DNA of 55,187 nt from positions 1 to 55,187 of the forward strand of contig CALUPL010000069.1 of the NCBI GenBank assembly GCA_944322635.1, in the 5' to 3' direction. Positions 45,585 to 55,138 of the stretch are shown here, one piece after another; within the stretch, counting starts at the first letter, position 1; every line of letters starts with the position of its first letter. The notes beneath the pieces are model-generated. The model saw only the letters and a program-made list of their open reading frames with translations. It did no database searches and was not told the origin of the DNA. The position numbers and the translations under genes are program-made. Source of the DNA: an uncultured Mailhella sp. (GTDB taxonomy: Bacteria; Desulfobacterota; Desulfovibrionia; Desulfovibrionales; Desulfovibrionaceae).

Positions 45585-47012
45585 TTAGAACAGATACTGG
45601 AAGGTCAGAGCAGTGCTCCAGGAATCCTTGTCGGTTTCATTGGCGGCAGCCCAGGCACGATGATCGCCCTTGTCGTAATCGGTGATGATGTAGGCAAGTT
45701 CGAGGCACACGCTCAGATTCTTATAAATCTGATAGGTGTTGGCCAGGTTGAATTCCACAGCGTTATCGTTCTTGGTCATGTACTTGACGGGATTGACGGC
45801 AGAACTGCCCTTCATGGCATTGAGAGCCTCACCGGCTTCGTTGGTGCCCTGGAACCAGGTGACGGTGAACTTGTGGGTCAGATCCTGCAGGAAGCTGACG
45901 TCTTCAATACCGGCCTGAAGGCCCCAGGTGCCGCCGATGGCATGACGGGTGTTGTTGTCGTACATGCCGAACTCACCGCCGGAATAGCCGAAGGTGGGAT
46001 GGAAACGACCGGCCCACGAAGGAATCCAGCCCTGACCAAGGTACTGCACATCGCTGTCGTCACCGGAGGCATACCAGCCGCCTAAGATGGGCGTACCGTA
46101 CGCAGTCTTGTAGGAAGCCTTGGCCTGAATGTACCAGCCGTTACGATCCTGAGGGTTGCCCACATCTTCACCGAAATCACCGCCGTCATAGGCGATCATG
46201 CCGTAAGCGCCGGAGATCTTCAGCACGAAGGGATCGAAGTAGCTCATGACGAAGTTGGTACCGGCCCAGAAGGCATTGCCGTCGCCGCGGATCATGCCGA
46301 GAGTCGAGTCATAGGGATAGCCCAGAGGGGTACCGTACAGCTGGTCGGTGCTGCCGTCGGGGGAAGCTCCCTTATCCACGGAGGCATACATCACATAGGG
46401 AGAGAAGGAGAAGCCGTCGAACTTGAAGTTCGTAACAACGCCGAAGAAATCGGTCTTTTCAGACTGGTCGGTATCGTTGCCGGAACCGAAATCATCGGCG
46501 CCCTCGCTCGCATAGGCACCACGCAGCCAGAAGGCGGAGACATCGAGCCAGTCGGTCACGGGAGCGGCAACGGTAATGCCGTCACGGCCCTGCCATCCGG
46601 GATGCATGACGGCGTTCTTGCCGAAGGCATCTTCAGGAAGTCCAACAAGCTGACGACCCATGCGAACCTTTACGGCAGTCTGGGGAATCAGCCAGTCGAT
46701 GTACATCTGGCGCATGCCGATCTTGCCGCTGTTGCCGGTGGTATCAGTACCCCAATCATAGTTGGAGGTCTTGTCGGAACCGGAGCCGACCTGAACCTGG
46801 AAGTAACCGGAGAGGTTCTCATTGGCGGTAAAGGTCATGCCGAGACGCAGACGCTGACCAGCGTTGTCGAAATTCTGACCGGTTCCGGCACGCTCACCGG
46901 TAATGAAGTTGAACAGGTACTGGCCGTCCATCTTCACATCGACGGCGGAAGCAGGAGCGGTGGCGGCAAAGATCATGCCGGCCGCCAGAAGAAGTGTAGT
47001 AAGTTTTTTCAT
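45585..47012 (-). CDS. Outer-membrane homotrimeric porin (Desulfovibrio type)
   Basis: The 475-residue precursor begins with a Sec signal peptide (MKKLTTLLLAAGMIFAATAP, cleavage near ASA-VD) and continues as alternating beta-strand sequence rich in Gly, Tyr, Trp and Asp. It ends in FQYLF, the C-terminal Phe that guides barrel assembly. Its strands and loops match the porins abundant in Desulfovibrio outer membranes; it should be a trimeric diffusion channel. Two ATGs exist; 47012 is 9 bases from AAGGA whereas 47021 directly abuts it. It has its own promoter and terminator and is likely highly expressed. Confidence 0.88.
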   Translation of the reverse strand: MKKLTTLLLAAGMIFAATAPASAVDVKMDGQYLFNFITGERAGTGQNFDNAGQRLRLGMTFTANENLSGYFQVQVGSGSDKTSNYDWGTDTTGNSGKIGMRQMYIDWLIPQTAVKVRMGRQLVGLPEDAFGKNAVMHPGWQGRDGITVAAPVTDWLDVSAFWLRGAYASEGADDFGSGNDTDQSEKTDFFGVVTNFKFDGFSFSPYVMYASVDKGASPDGSTDQLYGTPLGYPYDSTLGMIRGDGNAFWAGTNFVMSYFDPFVLKISGAYGMIAYDGGDFGEDVGNPQDRNGWYIQAKASYKTAYGTPILGGWYASGDDSDVQYLGQGWIPSWAGRFHPTFGYSGGEFGMYDNNTRHAIGGTWGLQAGIEDVSFLQDLTHKFTVTWFQGTNEAGEALNAMKGSSAVNPVKYMTKNDNAVEFNLANTYQIYKNLSVCLELAYIITDYDKGDHRAWAAANETDKDSWSTALTFQYLF

Positions 47013-47218
47013 TTCAATCATTCCTTTGAAAACGGTTCATGAGGCCAATATGGAAAATCCCTCTTTTTCCATGGGAAGACCTTGTCACCATCTTCTGCAC
47101 GAAAGCGATATTTTTTTGTTAAAAATATGTTAAAAACATAATTTTCAGCAATTTTTTTTACTTTTTTCAAAGGTTCGCATAACCAGCATATAAAATATTC
47201 AACATTACTCTTCACTAT

Positions 47219-47247
47219 ATCATAGTACAGCGAAAAAATTCTCTCAA
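47219..47247 (-). promoter_or_regulatory. Sigma-70-type promoter of the porin gene
   Basis: On the minus strand TTGAGA (47247-47242) and TATGAT (47224-47219) are separated by 17 bases. The start codon lies about 205 bases downstream, so a long 5' leader is expected. Confidence 0.6.
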
Positions 47248-47451
47248 TTAACATTCTTACAGGCAAAAATTATCATCTTTTGCTATAAATATAAAAAGTA
47301 TAAACGACATTAAATCAACATATCGCATGCATCATACATCTGCATTAAAGAAACCGCCTTTTCCCTCCGAACGTGCGCCCTCTCCGGAAGAAATGCTCTT
47401 TTTCTGAGAGACTCAGACGCCATACCTCATTTTCCGTCTGCAGCCGAGCAT

Positions 47452-47490
47452 AAAAAAAGCCCGTCATGCCGAAATTCGGCATAACGGGCT
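47452..47490 (-). terminator. Terminator of the clpB operon
   Basis: A 16-bp stem with one wobble (AGCCCGT..GCCGAA at 47458-47473 with 47475-47490) is followed on the minus strand by TTTTTTT. It is about 180 bases after the clpB stop. Confidence 0.85.
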
Positions 47491-47596
47491 TTCATCCGGC
47501 CGTTCCGGCAGCGGAACGACCTCAAAACGGAATGCTTCTCAAGGCATATGTCCTGACAAGCAGCGTCCTGCACAGATAACGCACAAGACGCTTTTT

Positions 47597-47653
47597 CGGA
47601 TGCGGAATGAACTCCGCATCCGAACGAGCGGCTCATGAAATCACGAGCCGCTC
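47597..47653 (-). repeat. Two tandem hairpins after clpB
   Basis: CGGATGCGGA/TCCGCATCCG (47597-47622) and GAGCGGCTC/GAGCCGCTC (47626-47653) are perfect inverted repeats three bases apart. Neither has a T-tract on the minus strand. They may stabilise the 3' end of the chaperone mRNA. Confidence 0.65.
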
Positions 47654-47670
47654 CGTAATGCACGGCAGGC

Positions 47671-50295
47671 TTACCCTTCCACTCTCTCGAATCTCAGGGT
47701 TCCGCCCTCCTCGTTTCTATCGACGACCACACGCACCTTCCAACCGTCACGGATCTCACCGCTGATGACGGCACGGGCGAGCTTGGTTTCCAGATTATGC
47801 TGTATCCAACGCTTGAGCGGACGAGCGCCGTAGGCGGGATCATAGGCCGTTTCCGCAATGAACTTGCGGGCATCATCGGAAAGCTCAAGAGTGATCTTGC
47901 GCTCGTCGAGTCTCTTCTGCAGACTCTTGATCTGCAGATCCACAATGGCACCGATCTGATCGGCACGCAGCGGATAAAACATGACGGTTTCATCCACACG
48001 GTTCAGGAACTCAGGACGGAAGAACTTCTTGAGTTCGGCCATAACCGCGTCGCGCACACCGGGCTTGAATTCACCCTTGTCGTCAATGCCGTCCAGCATG
48101 ATGGGAGAACCGATGTTGGAGGTCATGATGATGATGGTATTGCGGAAGTCCACGGTACGTCCCTGGCTGTCGGTCAGTCGGCCGTCATCCAGAAGCTGCA
48201 GAAGCGTGTTGAATACGTCGGGATGGGCCTTTTCCACCTCATCGAAGAGCACCACGCTGTAGGGCTTGCGCCGCACGGCCTCAGTGAGCTGGCCGCCTTC
48301 TTCATAACCGACATATCCTGGCGGCGAACCGATGAGGCGGGATACCGAGAACTTCTCCATGTATTCGCTCATGTCGAGACGAACCATGTTGTCCTCGGTG
48401 TCGAACAGCGCTTCGGCAAGAGCCTTGCACAGTTCGGTTTTACCGACACCAGTAGGACCGAGGAAGATGAAAGAACCGAGAGGACGATGCGGGTCGGAAA
48501 GTCCGGCGCGGGCCCTCAGCACGGCATCGGACACGGCCTGCACGGCCTCGTCCTGACCGATCACGCGCTCATGCAGACGGGCAGGCAGCTCCAGGAGCTT
48601 TTCCCGTTCCGACTGAAGCAGACGTGTGACGGGAATACCTGTCCAGCGGGCCACGATGTCGGCCACGTCGTCGGGACCGACCTCTTCACGAAGCAGACGG
48701 TTTTCCTTGCCGTCGCCTGCGGCAGCAGCCTTTTCCTCTGTTTCCTTGAGCTTCTTTTCAAGCTCGGGGAGCGTGGCATACTTGAGCTGCGAAGCCTTGG
48801 CCAGATCGTAGGAGCGCTCCGCCTCTTCAATCTGATGGCGGGTCTGCTCAATCTCTTCCTTGAGCTTGCGCACGCCGTTGATGGTCTTCTTTTCCTCTTC
48901 CCAGCGGGTACGCAGGGTAGTCTGCGTTCCGCGCAGGTCGGCGAGCTCATTTTCCAGCTTCTGGAGACGTTCGCGGGAGGCGTCGTCGGTTTCGCGACGC
49001 AGAGCCTCACGTTCAATTTCCAGCTGCATGACCTTGCGGTTAATTTCATCAAGTTCGGAAGGCAGGGAATCTATTTCCGTACGGATCATGGCCGCGGCTT
49101 CATCGATGATGTCGATGGCCTTGTCCGGCAGCTGTCTGTCGGAAATGTAGCGCTGCGAAAGCACCACGGCCTCCACGATGGCGGAGTCGCTGATACGCAC
49201 GCCGTGATGCACTTCAAAACGTTCCTTCAGACCGCGCAGAATGGAAATGGCATCCTCGGTATTGGGTTCGTCCACCAGTACAGGCTGGAAACGACGCTCC
49301 AGAGCCGGGTCCTTCTCAATGTACTTGCGGTACTCATCAATGGTGGTTGCGCCTATGCAGTGCAGCTCACCTCTGGCCAGCATGGGCTTGAGCAGGTTGC
49401 TCGCGTCCATGGCACCATCGGTCTTGCCTGCACCCACGATGGTATGCAGTTCATCGATGAACAGAATGATGCGGCCTTCGGCGCGCTGCACTTCGTTAAG
49501 CACGGCCTTCAGGCGTTCCTCAAACTCACCGCGGTACTTGGCGCCAGCAATAAGAGCACCCATGTCCAGAGCGATGAGCTTCTTGTTCTTCAAGCCTTCA
49601 GGAACATCGCCCTTCACGATACGATGAGCAAGGCCTTCCACGATGGCGGTCTTACCAACGCCAGCTTCACCAATGAGAACAGGGTTGTTCTTCGTACGGC
49701 GGGACAAAATGCGGATGGTGCGGCGGATTTCCTGATCACGTCCGATGACGGGATCGAGCTTGCCCTTGCCCGCGGCTTCCACAAGATCACGACCGTACTT
49801 GGAAAGAGCCTCGTAGGTATCCTCGGGGCTGGCGGAAGTCACGCGCTGACCGCCGCGTACTTCGGCGGTGGCACGCAAAAACTTTTCCTGATCGATGCCG
49901 TTCTTGCGGCAGATGTCACCCATGGCTCCGCCCGCTTCAATGAGCTGGGCGAAAATGTGCTCCACGCTGATGTATTCGTCCTTCAGACGACGGGCCAGTT
50001 CTTCGGACTGGGCCAGAGCGCGGGCCAGACGCTGCGTGATGCGTATGGTCTGCTGATCGACGCCGGAGCCGGTAACGGAAGGCTTCTTGTCGAGAGCCTG
50101 TTCCAGTTCGGCGGCTATAACCTCGGGCTTCGCATTCATGCGGCCGAGTATGCCGGGCACAAGCCCGTCCTTCTGCCTGATGAGGGCAAGGGCGAGATGC
50201 TCGACGTCCACTTCCTGATGATTGCGCATGAGGGCAATGTTCTGAGCCTCGCCCAGAGCCTCCTGCGCTTTCACGGTCAGTCTGTTCATATCCAT
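47671..50295 (-). CDS. clpB: ATP-dependent disaggregase ClpB
   Basis: ClpB is a hexameric AAA+ machine that rescues aggregated proteins with DnaK/DnaJ. The 874-residue protein shows the N-domain (residues 1-145), AAA-1 with Walker A GEAGVGKT near 208, the coiled-coil middle domain (about 410-530) that sets ClpB apart from ClpA/ClpC, and AAA-2 with GPTGVGKT near 610 and the substrate loop GYVGYEEGG. The start at 50295 follows GGAGG at seven bases. It is last in cbpA-cbpM-clpB. Confidence 0.96.
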   Translation of the reverse strand: MDMNRLTVKAQEALGEAQNIALMRNHQEVDVEHLALALIRQKDGLVPGILGRMNAKPEVIAAELEQALDKKPSVTGSGVDQQTIRITQRLARALAQSEELARRLKDEYISVEHIFAQLIEAGGAMGDICRKNGIDQEKFLRATAEVRGGQRVTSASPEDTYEALSKYGRDLVEAAGKGKLDPVIGRDQEIRRTIRILSRRTKNNPVLIGEAGVGKTAIVEGLAHRIVKGDVPEGLKNKKLIALDMGALIAGAKYRGEFEERLKAVLNEVQRAEGRIILFIDELHTIVGAGKTDGAMDASNLLKPMLARGELHCIGATTIDEYRKYIEKDPALERRFQPVLVDEPNTEDAISILRGLKERFEVHHGVRISDSAIVEAVVLSQRYISDRQLPDKAIDIIDEAAAMIRTEIDSLPSELDEINRKVMQLEIEREALRRETDDASRERLQKLENELADLRGTQTTLRTRWEEEKKTINGVRKLKEEIEQTRHQIEEAERSYDLAKASQLKYATLPELEKKLKETEEKAAAAGDGKENRLLREEVGPDDVADIVARWTGIPVTRLLQSEREKLLELPARLHERVIGQDEAVQAVSDAVLRARAGLSDPHRPLGSFIFLGPTGVGKTELCKALAEALFDTEDNMVRLDMSEYMEKFSVSRLIGSPPGYVGYEEGGQLTEAVRRKPYSVVLFDEVEKAHPDVFNTLLQLLDDGRLTDSQGRTVDFRNTIIIMTSNIGSPIMLDGIDDKGEFKPGVRDAVMAELKKFFRPEFLNRVDETVMFYPLRADQIGAIVDLQIKSLQKRLDERKITLELSDDARKFIAETAYDPAYGARPLKRWIQHNLETKLARAVISGEIRDGWKVRVVVDRNEEGGTLRFERVEG

Positions 50296-50515
50296 AAAAA
50301 ATCCTCCCTGCGGAGTGCAGATGTCACGGCAACAAGCGCCGCAAACTCGGGCAGCCGCACGGCTCGCCGATTCACAGACACGGGCCTGACGGCCTCTGCA
50401 TCCCGCACTTCAGAAAATCGGTTCCGGCCCGGCCGAAACCGTTGATTTGCTCTTAAAATCATCCGTTCAGGAGAGCAGCTCCCTGAACTTCCCGTGCCTT
50501 GCTCAGACCAGAATG

Positions 50516-50824
50516 CTAACGGCGTTCCAGCTCTCTCAGGCGCGTTTCCAGATCCGCTATGCGGTCCAGAAGATCCACGATGATGGTCCCTGCTACGCAG
50601 GGCATCTCGAAGTCCTCACACAGTCGCGTCAGCTTTCTGGTACGATAAATATCGGAACGGCGGAAAAAGACGGCATGGGTGGCCCGGCTTGCCGGTTCCA
50701 GCCAGCCGAGTTCCATGAGCTCCCGGACACGTTCCACCGGCGTGCCCGTCTGTTCCAGAAATTCGGTCCAGGCTACAAGCGCAGAGGCTGCGGGAGAACA
50801 CGCGGTTACAGTTTTAATCGCCAT
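50516..50824 (-). CDS. cbpM: CbpM-like chaperone modulator (MerR-type)
   Basis: This 102-residue protein fits the CbpM family, small MerR-like proteins that bind the J-domain of CbpA and restrain it. It begins near residue 30 with a helix-turn-helix-like stretch (VRELMELGWLEPA) and ends in a coiled coil (IIVDLLDRIADLETRLRELERR). Its place 29 bases after a CbpA-type gene is diagnostic. ATG 50824 follows GAGGTGGG; the open frame upstream overlaps cbpA and is not conserved. An alternative role as a DNA-binding MerR regulator cannot be ruled out. Confidence 0.78.
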   Translation of the reverse strand: MAIKTVTACSPAASALVAWTEFLEQTGTPVERVRELMELGWLEPASRATHAVFFRRSDIYRTRKLTRLCEDFEMPCVAGTIIVDLLDRIADLETRLRELERR

Positions 50825-50853
50825 ATCCCACCTCTTTATATCACTCCGGCAGC

Positions 50854-51786
50854 TTACTTCTGTCCGGCAAGAGCCTTCCACAGTTTCAGCTGTTCGTCAT
50901 TCAGATCTTCCGGCTTCGGCACACTGATGGCAACGGTCACATATTCGTCGCCTCGCCCCGTGGCCGGTCCCAGTCCGCGTCCGCGAATACGCAGACGCCG
51001 TCCGCTGGAACTTCCGGCCGGAATGTTCATTTCCACCTCGCCGTCCAGCGTGGGCACCCTCTTCTTCGTTCCGAACACGGCTTCCCAGGGCTGCAACGTC
51101 ACGTCGCAGGTCACATCCAGCCCGTCCACACGGAACACGGGGTGCTTCGCATAGCGGACGGTCAGATACAGGTCGCCGGCGGGATTGCCAGGGTTGCCTT
51201 TGCCGCGCAGGCGGAGCTTGCCTCCGTCGCGTATGCCGGCAGGAATGGTTATCTGCAGATTGCTCGACGTACCTGCACCCGAAAGCGTGACCTGCTTGGT
51301 TCCGCCTCTGCGGGCCTCTTCCAGCGTAATCTCAATTTCGGCTTCCACGTCGGAGCCGCGACGCGAGCGCCGGCTGTAGCTTCCACCAAACGAACCGAAG
51401 GGGTCTGACCCCTCATGTCCGCCGAAGCCTCCACGGCCCATCTGGCCGAACAACGCTTCAAAAAAGTCGCTGTTCACGCCGCTGAAGCCTCCCTGCGCTC
51501 CGTTGAAATTGAAGTTGAAGTTCTCAAAACCGGGGCCGCCGGTGAACTGCTGCCCGTCCTTCCAGTTCGGGCCGAGCTGATCGTACATGCGGCGCTTCTC
51601 ATCGTCCTTGAGAACTTCGTACGCTTCGTTGATTTCCTTGAACTTCTCCTCGGCGTTCTTGTCGCCGGGATTCAGGTCGGGATGATACTTGCGGGCGAGC
51701 TTCTTGTAAGCCTTGGAGATTTCGTCCTTTGATGCCGAACGCTCCACGCCCAGCAACTTGTAGTAATCCTTGTAAGCCACACCCAT
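50854..51786 (-). CDS. cbpA: CbpA-type DnaJ co-chaperone
   Basis: The 310-residue J-protein stimulates DnaK ATPase and delivers substrates. It has a J-domain with HPD at residues 35-37, a Gly/Phe-rich linker (about 80-135) and two C-terminal substrate domains. The Cys-rich zinc finger of DnaJ is absent, which together with the adjacent cbpM gene places it as CbpA (class II). It is first in the operon with cbpM and clpB. Upstream, TTGACT (51851-51856, minus strand) with TTATTT 15 bases on is a weak promoter candidate. Confidence 0.9.
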   Translation of the reverse strand: MGVAYKDYYKLLGVERSASKDEISKAYKKLARKYHPDLNPGDKNAEEKFKEINEAYEVLKDDEKRRMYDQLGPNWKDGQQFTGGPGFENFNFNFNGAQGGFSGVNSDFFEALFGQMGRGGFGGHEGSDPFGSFGGSYSRRSRRGSDVEAEIEITLEEARRGGTKQVTLSGAGTSSNLQITIPAGIRDGGKLRLRGKGNPGNPAGDLYLTVRYAKHPVFRVDGLDVTCDVTLQPWEAVFGTKKRVPTLDGEVEMNIPAGSSSGRRLRIRGRGLGPATGRGDEYVTVAISVPKPEDLNDEQLKLWKALAGQK

Positions 51787-52352
51787 ATCATTGTCTCCTG
51801 TGATGCTTCATTTTTCCGCATCGACATTCAAATAAGCACGGGCCTTGCGGAGTCAAGGGGAATTGTCTCTTATTTCAGCAAGAAAGCTGAAAAAGTCTTC
51901 CCAAAAGGCTAGGAAGAGTCAGACCTTCGTGTCTGAAAAAAACACGTCGCAGGGCGCGCAGACAATGGATTTCGGAAGCTCAGACAAAAATTTTCCTCCG
52001 ACGGAAGCAACTCCGGTCACATTGTTCCGGACGAAAAAAAACTCCGCTCCGGACATGCCGGTCACAAAAAATAAAGGGCTTAGGCAACCATATGCCCTTC
52101 TGTATGCACACGCACTCTTCTTGCGCAACAGACACAACAGAAAAACCGTCCAAAAATTCAAGTCTCCCGATCAAAAAAGCCCGCACGGGCGGAACTTCCG
52201 CACGTACGGGCCTGATATTCATTTAAATAAAGGACGAAAAGAATGAACTCTCCGGAAATTCGACCGGACAGGAAACACCATACTTTATTTCCCGGAAAAT
52301 GCCTGTTCCGGCCGGAACAGGACATAACGGCCATTCCGGACGTTCTACGGCA
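51787..52352. other. Gap between cbpA and the small beta-grasp protein gene
   Basis: These 566 bases hold the promoter region of the chaperone operon and the terminator at 52173-52211. I see no CIRCE element or clear sigma-32 promoter. Frames between 51845 and 52246 look like chance. Confidence 0.4.
52173..52211 (-). terminator. Terminator of the tyrS operon
   Basis: A 15-bp imperfect stem (52179-52193 with 52197-52211) and a 3-base loop are followed on the minus strand by TTTTTT. It lies about 140 bases after the last gene of the operon. Confidence 0.85.
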
Positions 52353-52712
52353 CTAGCCGCTGCTCATGACCTTTCTCACCAGAATACGCTGATTCGGGTA
52401 AAGCGGCGTATCCGGCGTAAGCAACGTGTCTCCGCAGGCCACTATGGCCGTGCCCTGTCGAAGCCCCAGGGTATTCAGCAGTATTCCCACGTTCTTGGCC
52501 TTCACGCGGGGCACATCCACCAGCGTGTCTTCCGGCTGACAGGTCACGTGTACCACCTTGGCTGGCCAGGGTTCTCCTTCGGCCGGGCGTCGGGCATCGA
52601 GCAGCCGGGCGCGCCCTTCCGGTGTCATGAGTTCCGGGTCGCGGTACGGGCAGTGACCGGGACAGCGATCGTCGGCGCAGCGGCCGAAAGGTTCCGGCTT
52701 GATGTCATTCAT
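52353..52712 (-). CDS. Small protein: Cys-rich N-terminus plus ThiS/MoaD-like beta-grasp domain
   Basis: I do not recognise a named family. The first 25 residues contain CADDRCPGHCPY, which could bind a metal. The second half (from about residue 62, VDVPRVKAKNVGILLNTLGL to NQRILVRKVMSSG) has the strand-helix-strand rhythm of ThiS/MoaD beta-grasp proteins, including LNTLGL, a central IVACGDTLL and a final ILVRKV strand. The end is SSG rather than the GG used in sulfur transfer. It starts eight bases after tyrS and is cotranscribed with it. A role in tRNA or sulfur chemistry would be a guess. Confidence 0.7.
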   Translation of the reverse strand: MNDIKPEPFGRCADDRCPGHCPYRDPELMTPEGRARLLDARRPAEGEPWPAKVVHVTCQPEDTLVDVPRVKAKNVGILLNTLGLRQGTAIVACGDTLLTPDTPLYPNQRILVRKVMSSG

Positions 52713-52720
52713 GGCAGCCC

Positions 52721-53917
52721 CTATTTCACGGTAAGGACGACGAAGCCCTTCTTACCGTACTTGAGCGTATATTCACCGGCTGGCAACGCGGTAAGACCGT
52801 CGGTAAGCTTTTCCCCGTTCACCTTGAGAGATCCGGCGGCAATCTTGCGCTTGGCCTCGCCGCGGGAAGGCACAAGACCGGTAGCGGCAAGAATGGCCAC
52901 GGGAGTGCAGTCGTCCTCAGCCGAATTCACGCTCCAGGTAATGGCGTCTTCGGGAATGCCGCCCTTTCTGAACACGTTGTTGAACTCCTCACGGGCGGCA
53001 CGAGCCGCATCGGCACCGTGGTAGCGGGCCACGATTTCCATGGCGAGTTCTTCCTTGACCAGCTTGGGATGAAGGGAACCGGCCTCCACACGTGCCTTCA
53101 TGTCGGCAATTTCTTCCAGAGACTTCACGGAAATAAGCTCGTACCAGTTCCACATGAGATCATCGGAAATGGACATGGCCTTACCGAACTGATCGGAAGG
53201 CGATTCCATGACGCCTATGTAGTTGCCGTAGGACTTGGACATCTTGCGTTCGCCGTCGAGCCCCACCAGCAGAGGCATGGTAAGAGCGCACTGGGCCTCC
53301 ATGCCGTAATGCCCCTGAAGCGTGCGTCCCATGAGCAGGTTGAAAATCTGGTCGGTGCCGCCCATTTCCACGTCGGTGTGCAGCATGACGGAATCGTATG
53401 CCTGGAGCAGCGGATACATGAACTCATGAATGGCAATGGGCGAATTTTCGCGGTAGCGCTTGGCAAAGTCGTCACGTTCCATCATGCGCGCCACGGTGCA
53501 GCTCGACATGAGACGCAGAAAATCGGCGGGAGTCAATTTGTCGCCCCATTCGGAATTGAAGCTCACGGTGGTCTTTGCAGGATCGAGAATCTTGAACACC
53601 TGTTCCTTATAGGTCTCGGCGTTCTTCTTCACATCTTCCTCGGTCAGCGGAGGACGGGTCTTGGACTTGCCGGAAGGATCGCCGATGCGGCCGGTAAAGT
53701 CGCCGATGAGAAAGGTCACGTTATGTCCCAGCTCCTGGAACTGGCGCATCTTGTGAATGACCACGGTATGCCCGAGGTGCAGGTCGGGGGCGGTGGGGTC
53801 GAAACCGACCTTGATGTTCAAAGGCTTGTCGCGGGCCAGTTTTTTGCGAAGGTCCTCTTCGCTCACAAGGTCCACTATGCCGCGACGTATGATCTTCACC
53901 TGTTCGTCAATGGTCAT
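52721..53917 (-). CDS. tyrS: Tyrosyl-tRNA synthetase
   Basis: TyrRS charges tRNA-Tyr. The 398-residue class I enzyme has the nucleotide signature HLGH near residue 47 and KMSKS near residue 230, then an S4 RNA-binding domain at the C-terminus ([20 protein letters not shown]). The spacing fits the TyrRS group with short HIGH-region insertions (TyrZ-like). ATG 53917 (MTIDEQ) has AGGAG ten bases upstream; the frame opens at 53989. It is followed by the beta-grasp gene. Confidence 0.94.
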   Translation of the reverse strand: MTIDEQVKIIRRGIVDLVSEEDLRKKLARDKPLNIKVGFDPTAPDLHLGHTVVIHKMRQFQELGHNVTFLIGDFTGRIGDPSGKSKTRPPLTEEDVKKNAETYKEQVFKILDPAKTTVSFNSEWGDKLTPADFLRLMSSCTVARMMERDDFAKRYRENSPIAIHEFMYPLLQAYDSVMLHTDVEMGGTDQIFNLLMGRTLQGHYGMEAQCALTMPLLVGLDGERKMSKSYGNYIGVMESPSDQFGKAMSISDDLMWNWYELISVKSLEEIADMKARVEAGSLHPKLVKEELAMEIVARYHGADAARAAREEFNNVFRKGGIPEDAITWSVNSAEDDCTPVAILAATGLVPSRGEAKRKIAAGSLKVNGEKLTDGLTALPAGEYTLKYGKKGFVVLTVK

Positions 53918-54127
53918 CACTGTATTGCTCCTGCCGGTAGCGGCGCTGAATGATAAGGGTAGCCTGCCTTGCCGGAAGGTGCCGGACATGCGGGCAAGCA
54001 GGCATTCTCTCAGGCTTGGGCGGCTCTGTCAACGGCCGGACTTCCGATCTGGAACACACGTAGCACGCGTAAAGGATACGGATGTCTCCTTTAAGTAACA
54101 GAGAAATATAAAACACGCTCACGGCTC

Positions 54128-54155
54128 TTGACACCCTGAACGAACGTATTAAAAA
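54128..54155 (+). promoter_or_regulatory. Promoter of the ribB riboswitch transcript
   Basis: TTGACA (54128-54133) is followed after 16 bases by TAAAAA (54150-54155). Transcription would start just before the FMN aptamer at 54166. Confidence 0.6.
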
Positions 54156-54165
54156 TAGGCCATAT

Positions 54166-54302
54166 TTCTCAGGGCGGGGTGAAAGTCCCCACCGGCGGTG
54201 ATCCGGCTCAGGTCGGAAGCCCGCGGGCGAAGCTTCATGGGAAGATTCGCAGATCCGGTGCAAATCCAGAGCCGACGGTAACAGTCCGGACGAAAGAGAA
54301 TG
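54166..54302 (+). promoter_or_regulatory. FMN riboswitch (RFN element)
   Basis: All conserved blocks of the RFN aptamer are visible in order: CAGGGCGGGGTGAAAGTCCC, CACCGGCGGTGAT, GGAAGCCCGCG, CAGATCCGGTG and CCGACGGTAACAGTCCGGA, closed by TTCTC/GAGAA. Downstream, a GCCTTC/GAAGGC hairpin (54311-54326), CTCCT at 54334-54338 and CTCC at 54377-54380 can pair with the AGGAG at 54385-54389. Translational control of ribB by FMN is therefore likely. Confidence 0.95.
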
Positions 54303-54395
54303 GATCCCAGGCCTTCCTGCGAAGGCACCCCCTCTCCTCTCTCCCAGCGCCTTATGCCGCCCTGATGCCGGATATTCTCCAAAAAGGAGTTTGTC

Positions 54396-55049
54396 ATGCG
54401 TCAGCTTTCCATCCTTGAATCCTTCGGAAATCCCCGCGAACGCGTCGAACGCGCCATAGCCTCTCTCAAAAGCGGCAACGGCGTGCTCATTGTCGATGAT
54501 GAAGACCGCGAGAACGAGGGCGATCTCATCTACGCCGCCGAAACGCTCACGCCCGCACAGATGGCCCTGCTCATCCGCGAATGCAGCGGCATTGTCTGCC
54601 TCTGCCTGACCGACGAAAAAGCCAATGCGCTCGACCTGCCCCCCATGGTGCAAAACAATACCAACAAGAACCACACGGCCTTCACCGTGACCATTGAAGC
54701 CGCCAAGGGTGTTACCACCGGTGTTTCTGCCGCCGACCGCGTCACAACCATAAAAGCCGCCATCGCTCCCGACGCCAAACCTGAAGACCTCAACCGTCCC
54801 GGCCACGTATTCCCCCTGCGCGCCAAACCCAACGGAGTTCTGGAACGTCGCGGCCATACTGAAGTGACCGTGGATCTGTGCCGCATGGCCGGACTCGCTC
54901 CGGCGGGCGTACTGTGCGAGCTGACACTGGAAAACGGAACCATGGCCCGTCTTCCCGAAGTAGCGGAATTCGCCCGTGCCCACAACATGCCTCTTGCCAG
55001 TGTGGATGACGTGGCGAAATACCGCATGGAAACGGAAGGCAACAAATAG
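54396..55049 (+). CDS. ribB: 3,4-dihydroxy-2-butanone-4-phosphate synthase RibB
   Basis: RibB converts ribulose 5-phosphate to the four-carbon unit used in riboflavin synthesis. The 217-residue protein equals the stand-alone enzyme in length, with no fused RibA domain. Key motifs are the acidic [11 protein letters not shown] near residue 33, the phosphate-binding GHVFPLRA near 136 and [11 protein letters not shown] near 152. AAAAAGGAG lies six bases before the ATG. The FMN riboswitch upstream gives feedback control and confirms the pathway, which also supplies flavin for Rnf. Confidence 0.95.
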   Translation: MRQLSILESFGNPRERVERAIASLKSGNGVLIVDDEDRENEGDLIYAAETLTPAQMALLIRECSGIVCLCLTDEKANALDLPPMVQNNTNKNHTAFTVTIEAAKGVTTGVSAADRVTTIKAAIAPDAKPEDLNRPGHVFPLRAKPNGVLERRGHTEVTVDLCRMAGLAPAGVLCELTLENGTMARLPEVAEFARAHNMPLASVDDVAKYRMETEGNK

Positions 55050-55070
55050 CTTTTCTTCATAGAGTCAGGA

Positions 55071-55138
55071 CCACCCGTAAAACGGGTGGCTTGTTCAGCC
55101 CTGTAAGGGCTTGTTACTTACTCGCGCCTTAAGGGCGC
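55071..55138 (-). mobile_element. IS200-like terminus (three hairpins)
   Basis: Three hairpins follow one another: CCACCCG/CGGGTGG (55071-55089), AGCCC/GGGCT (55097-55111) and GCGCC/GGCGC (55124-55138). Their order, spacing and linking bases resemble 22495-22570 at the dead IS200 element. This is therefore probably the 3' terminus of another copy that continues beyond the window. Confidence 0.6.

Larger units (their letters stand above)
47013..47670. other. Gap between porin and clpB
   Basis: The left part (to about 47330) is very AT-rich and holds the porin promoter and a roughly 200-base untranslated leader. The right part holds the clpB 3' signals: two tandem hairpins and a terminator. 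No gene is visible. Confidence 0.5.

Noticed and set aside
47797..50445. Long plus-strand open frame (882 codons) opposite clpB
   Set aside because: It is antisense to a fully conserved clpB and shows no domain of its own.
51787..51900. Heat-shock sigma-32 promoter or CIRCE element upstream of cbpA
   Set aside because: Only a partial CTTGACT and CCCGTG at the wrong spacing are present, and no CIRCE inverted repeat is seen.
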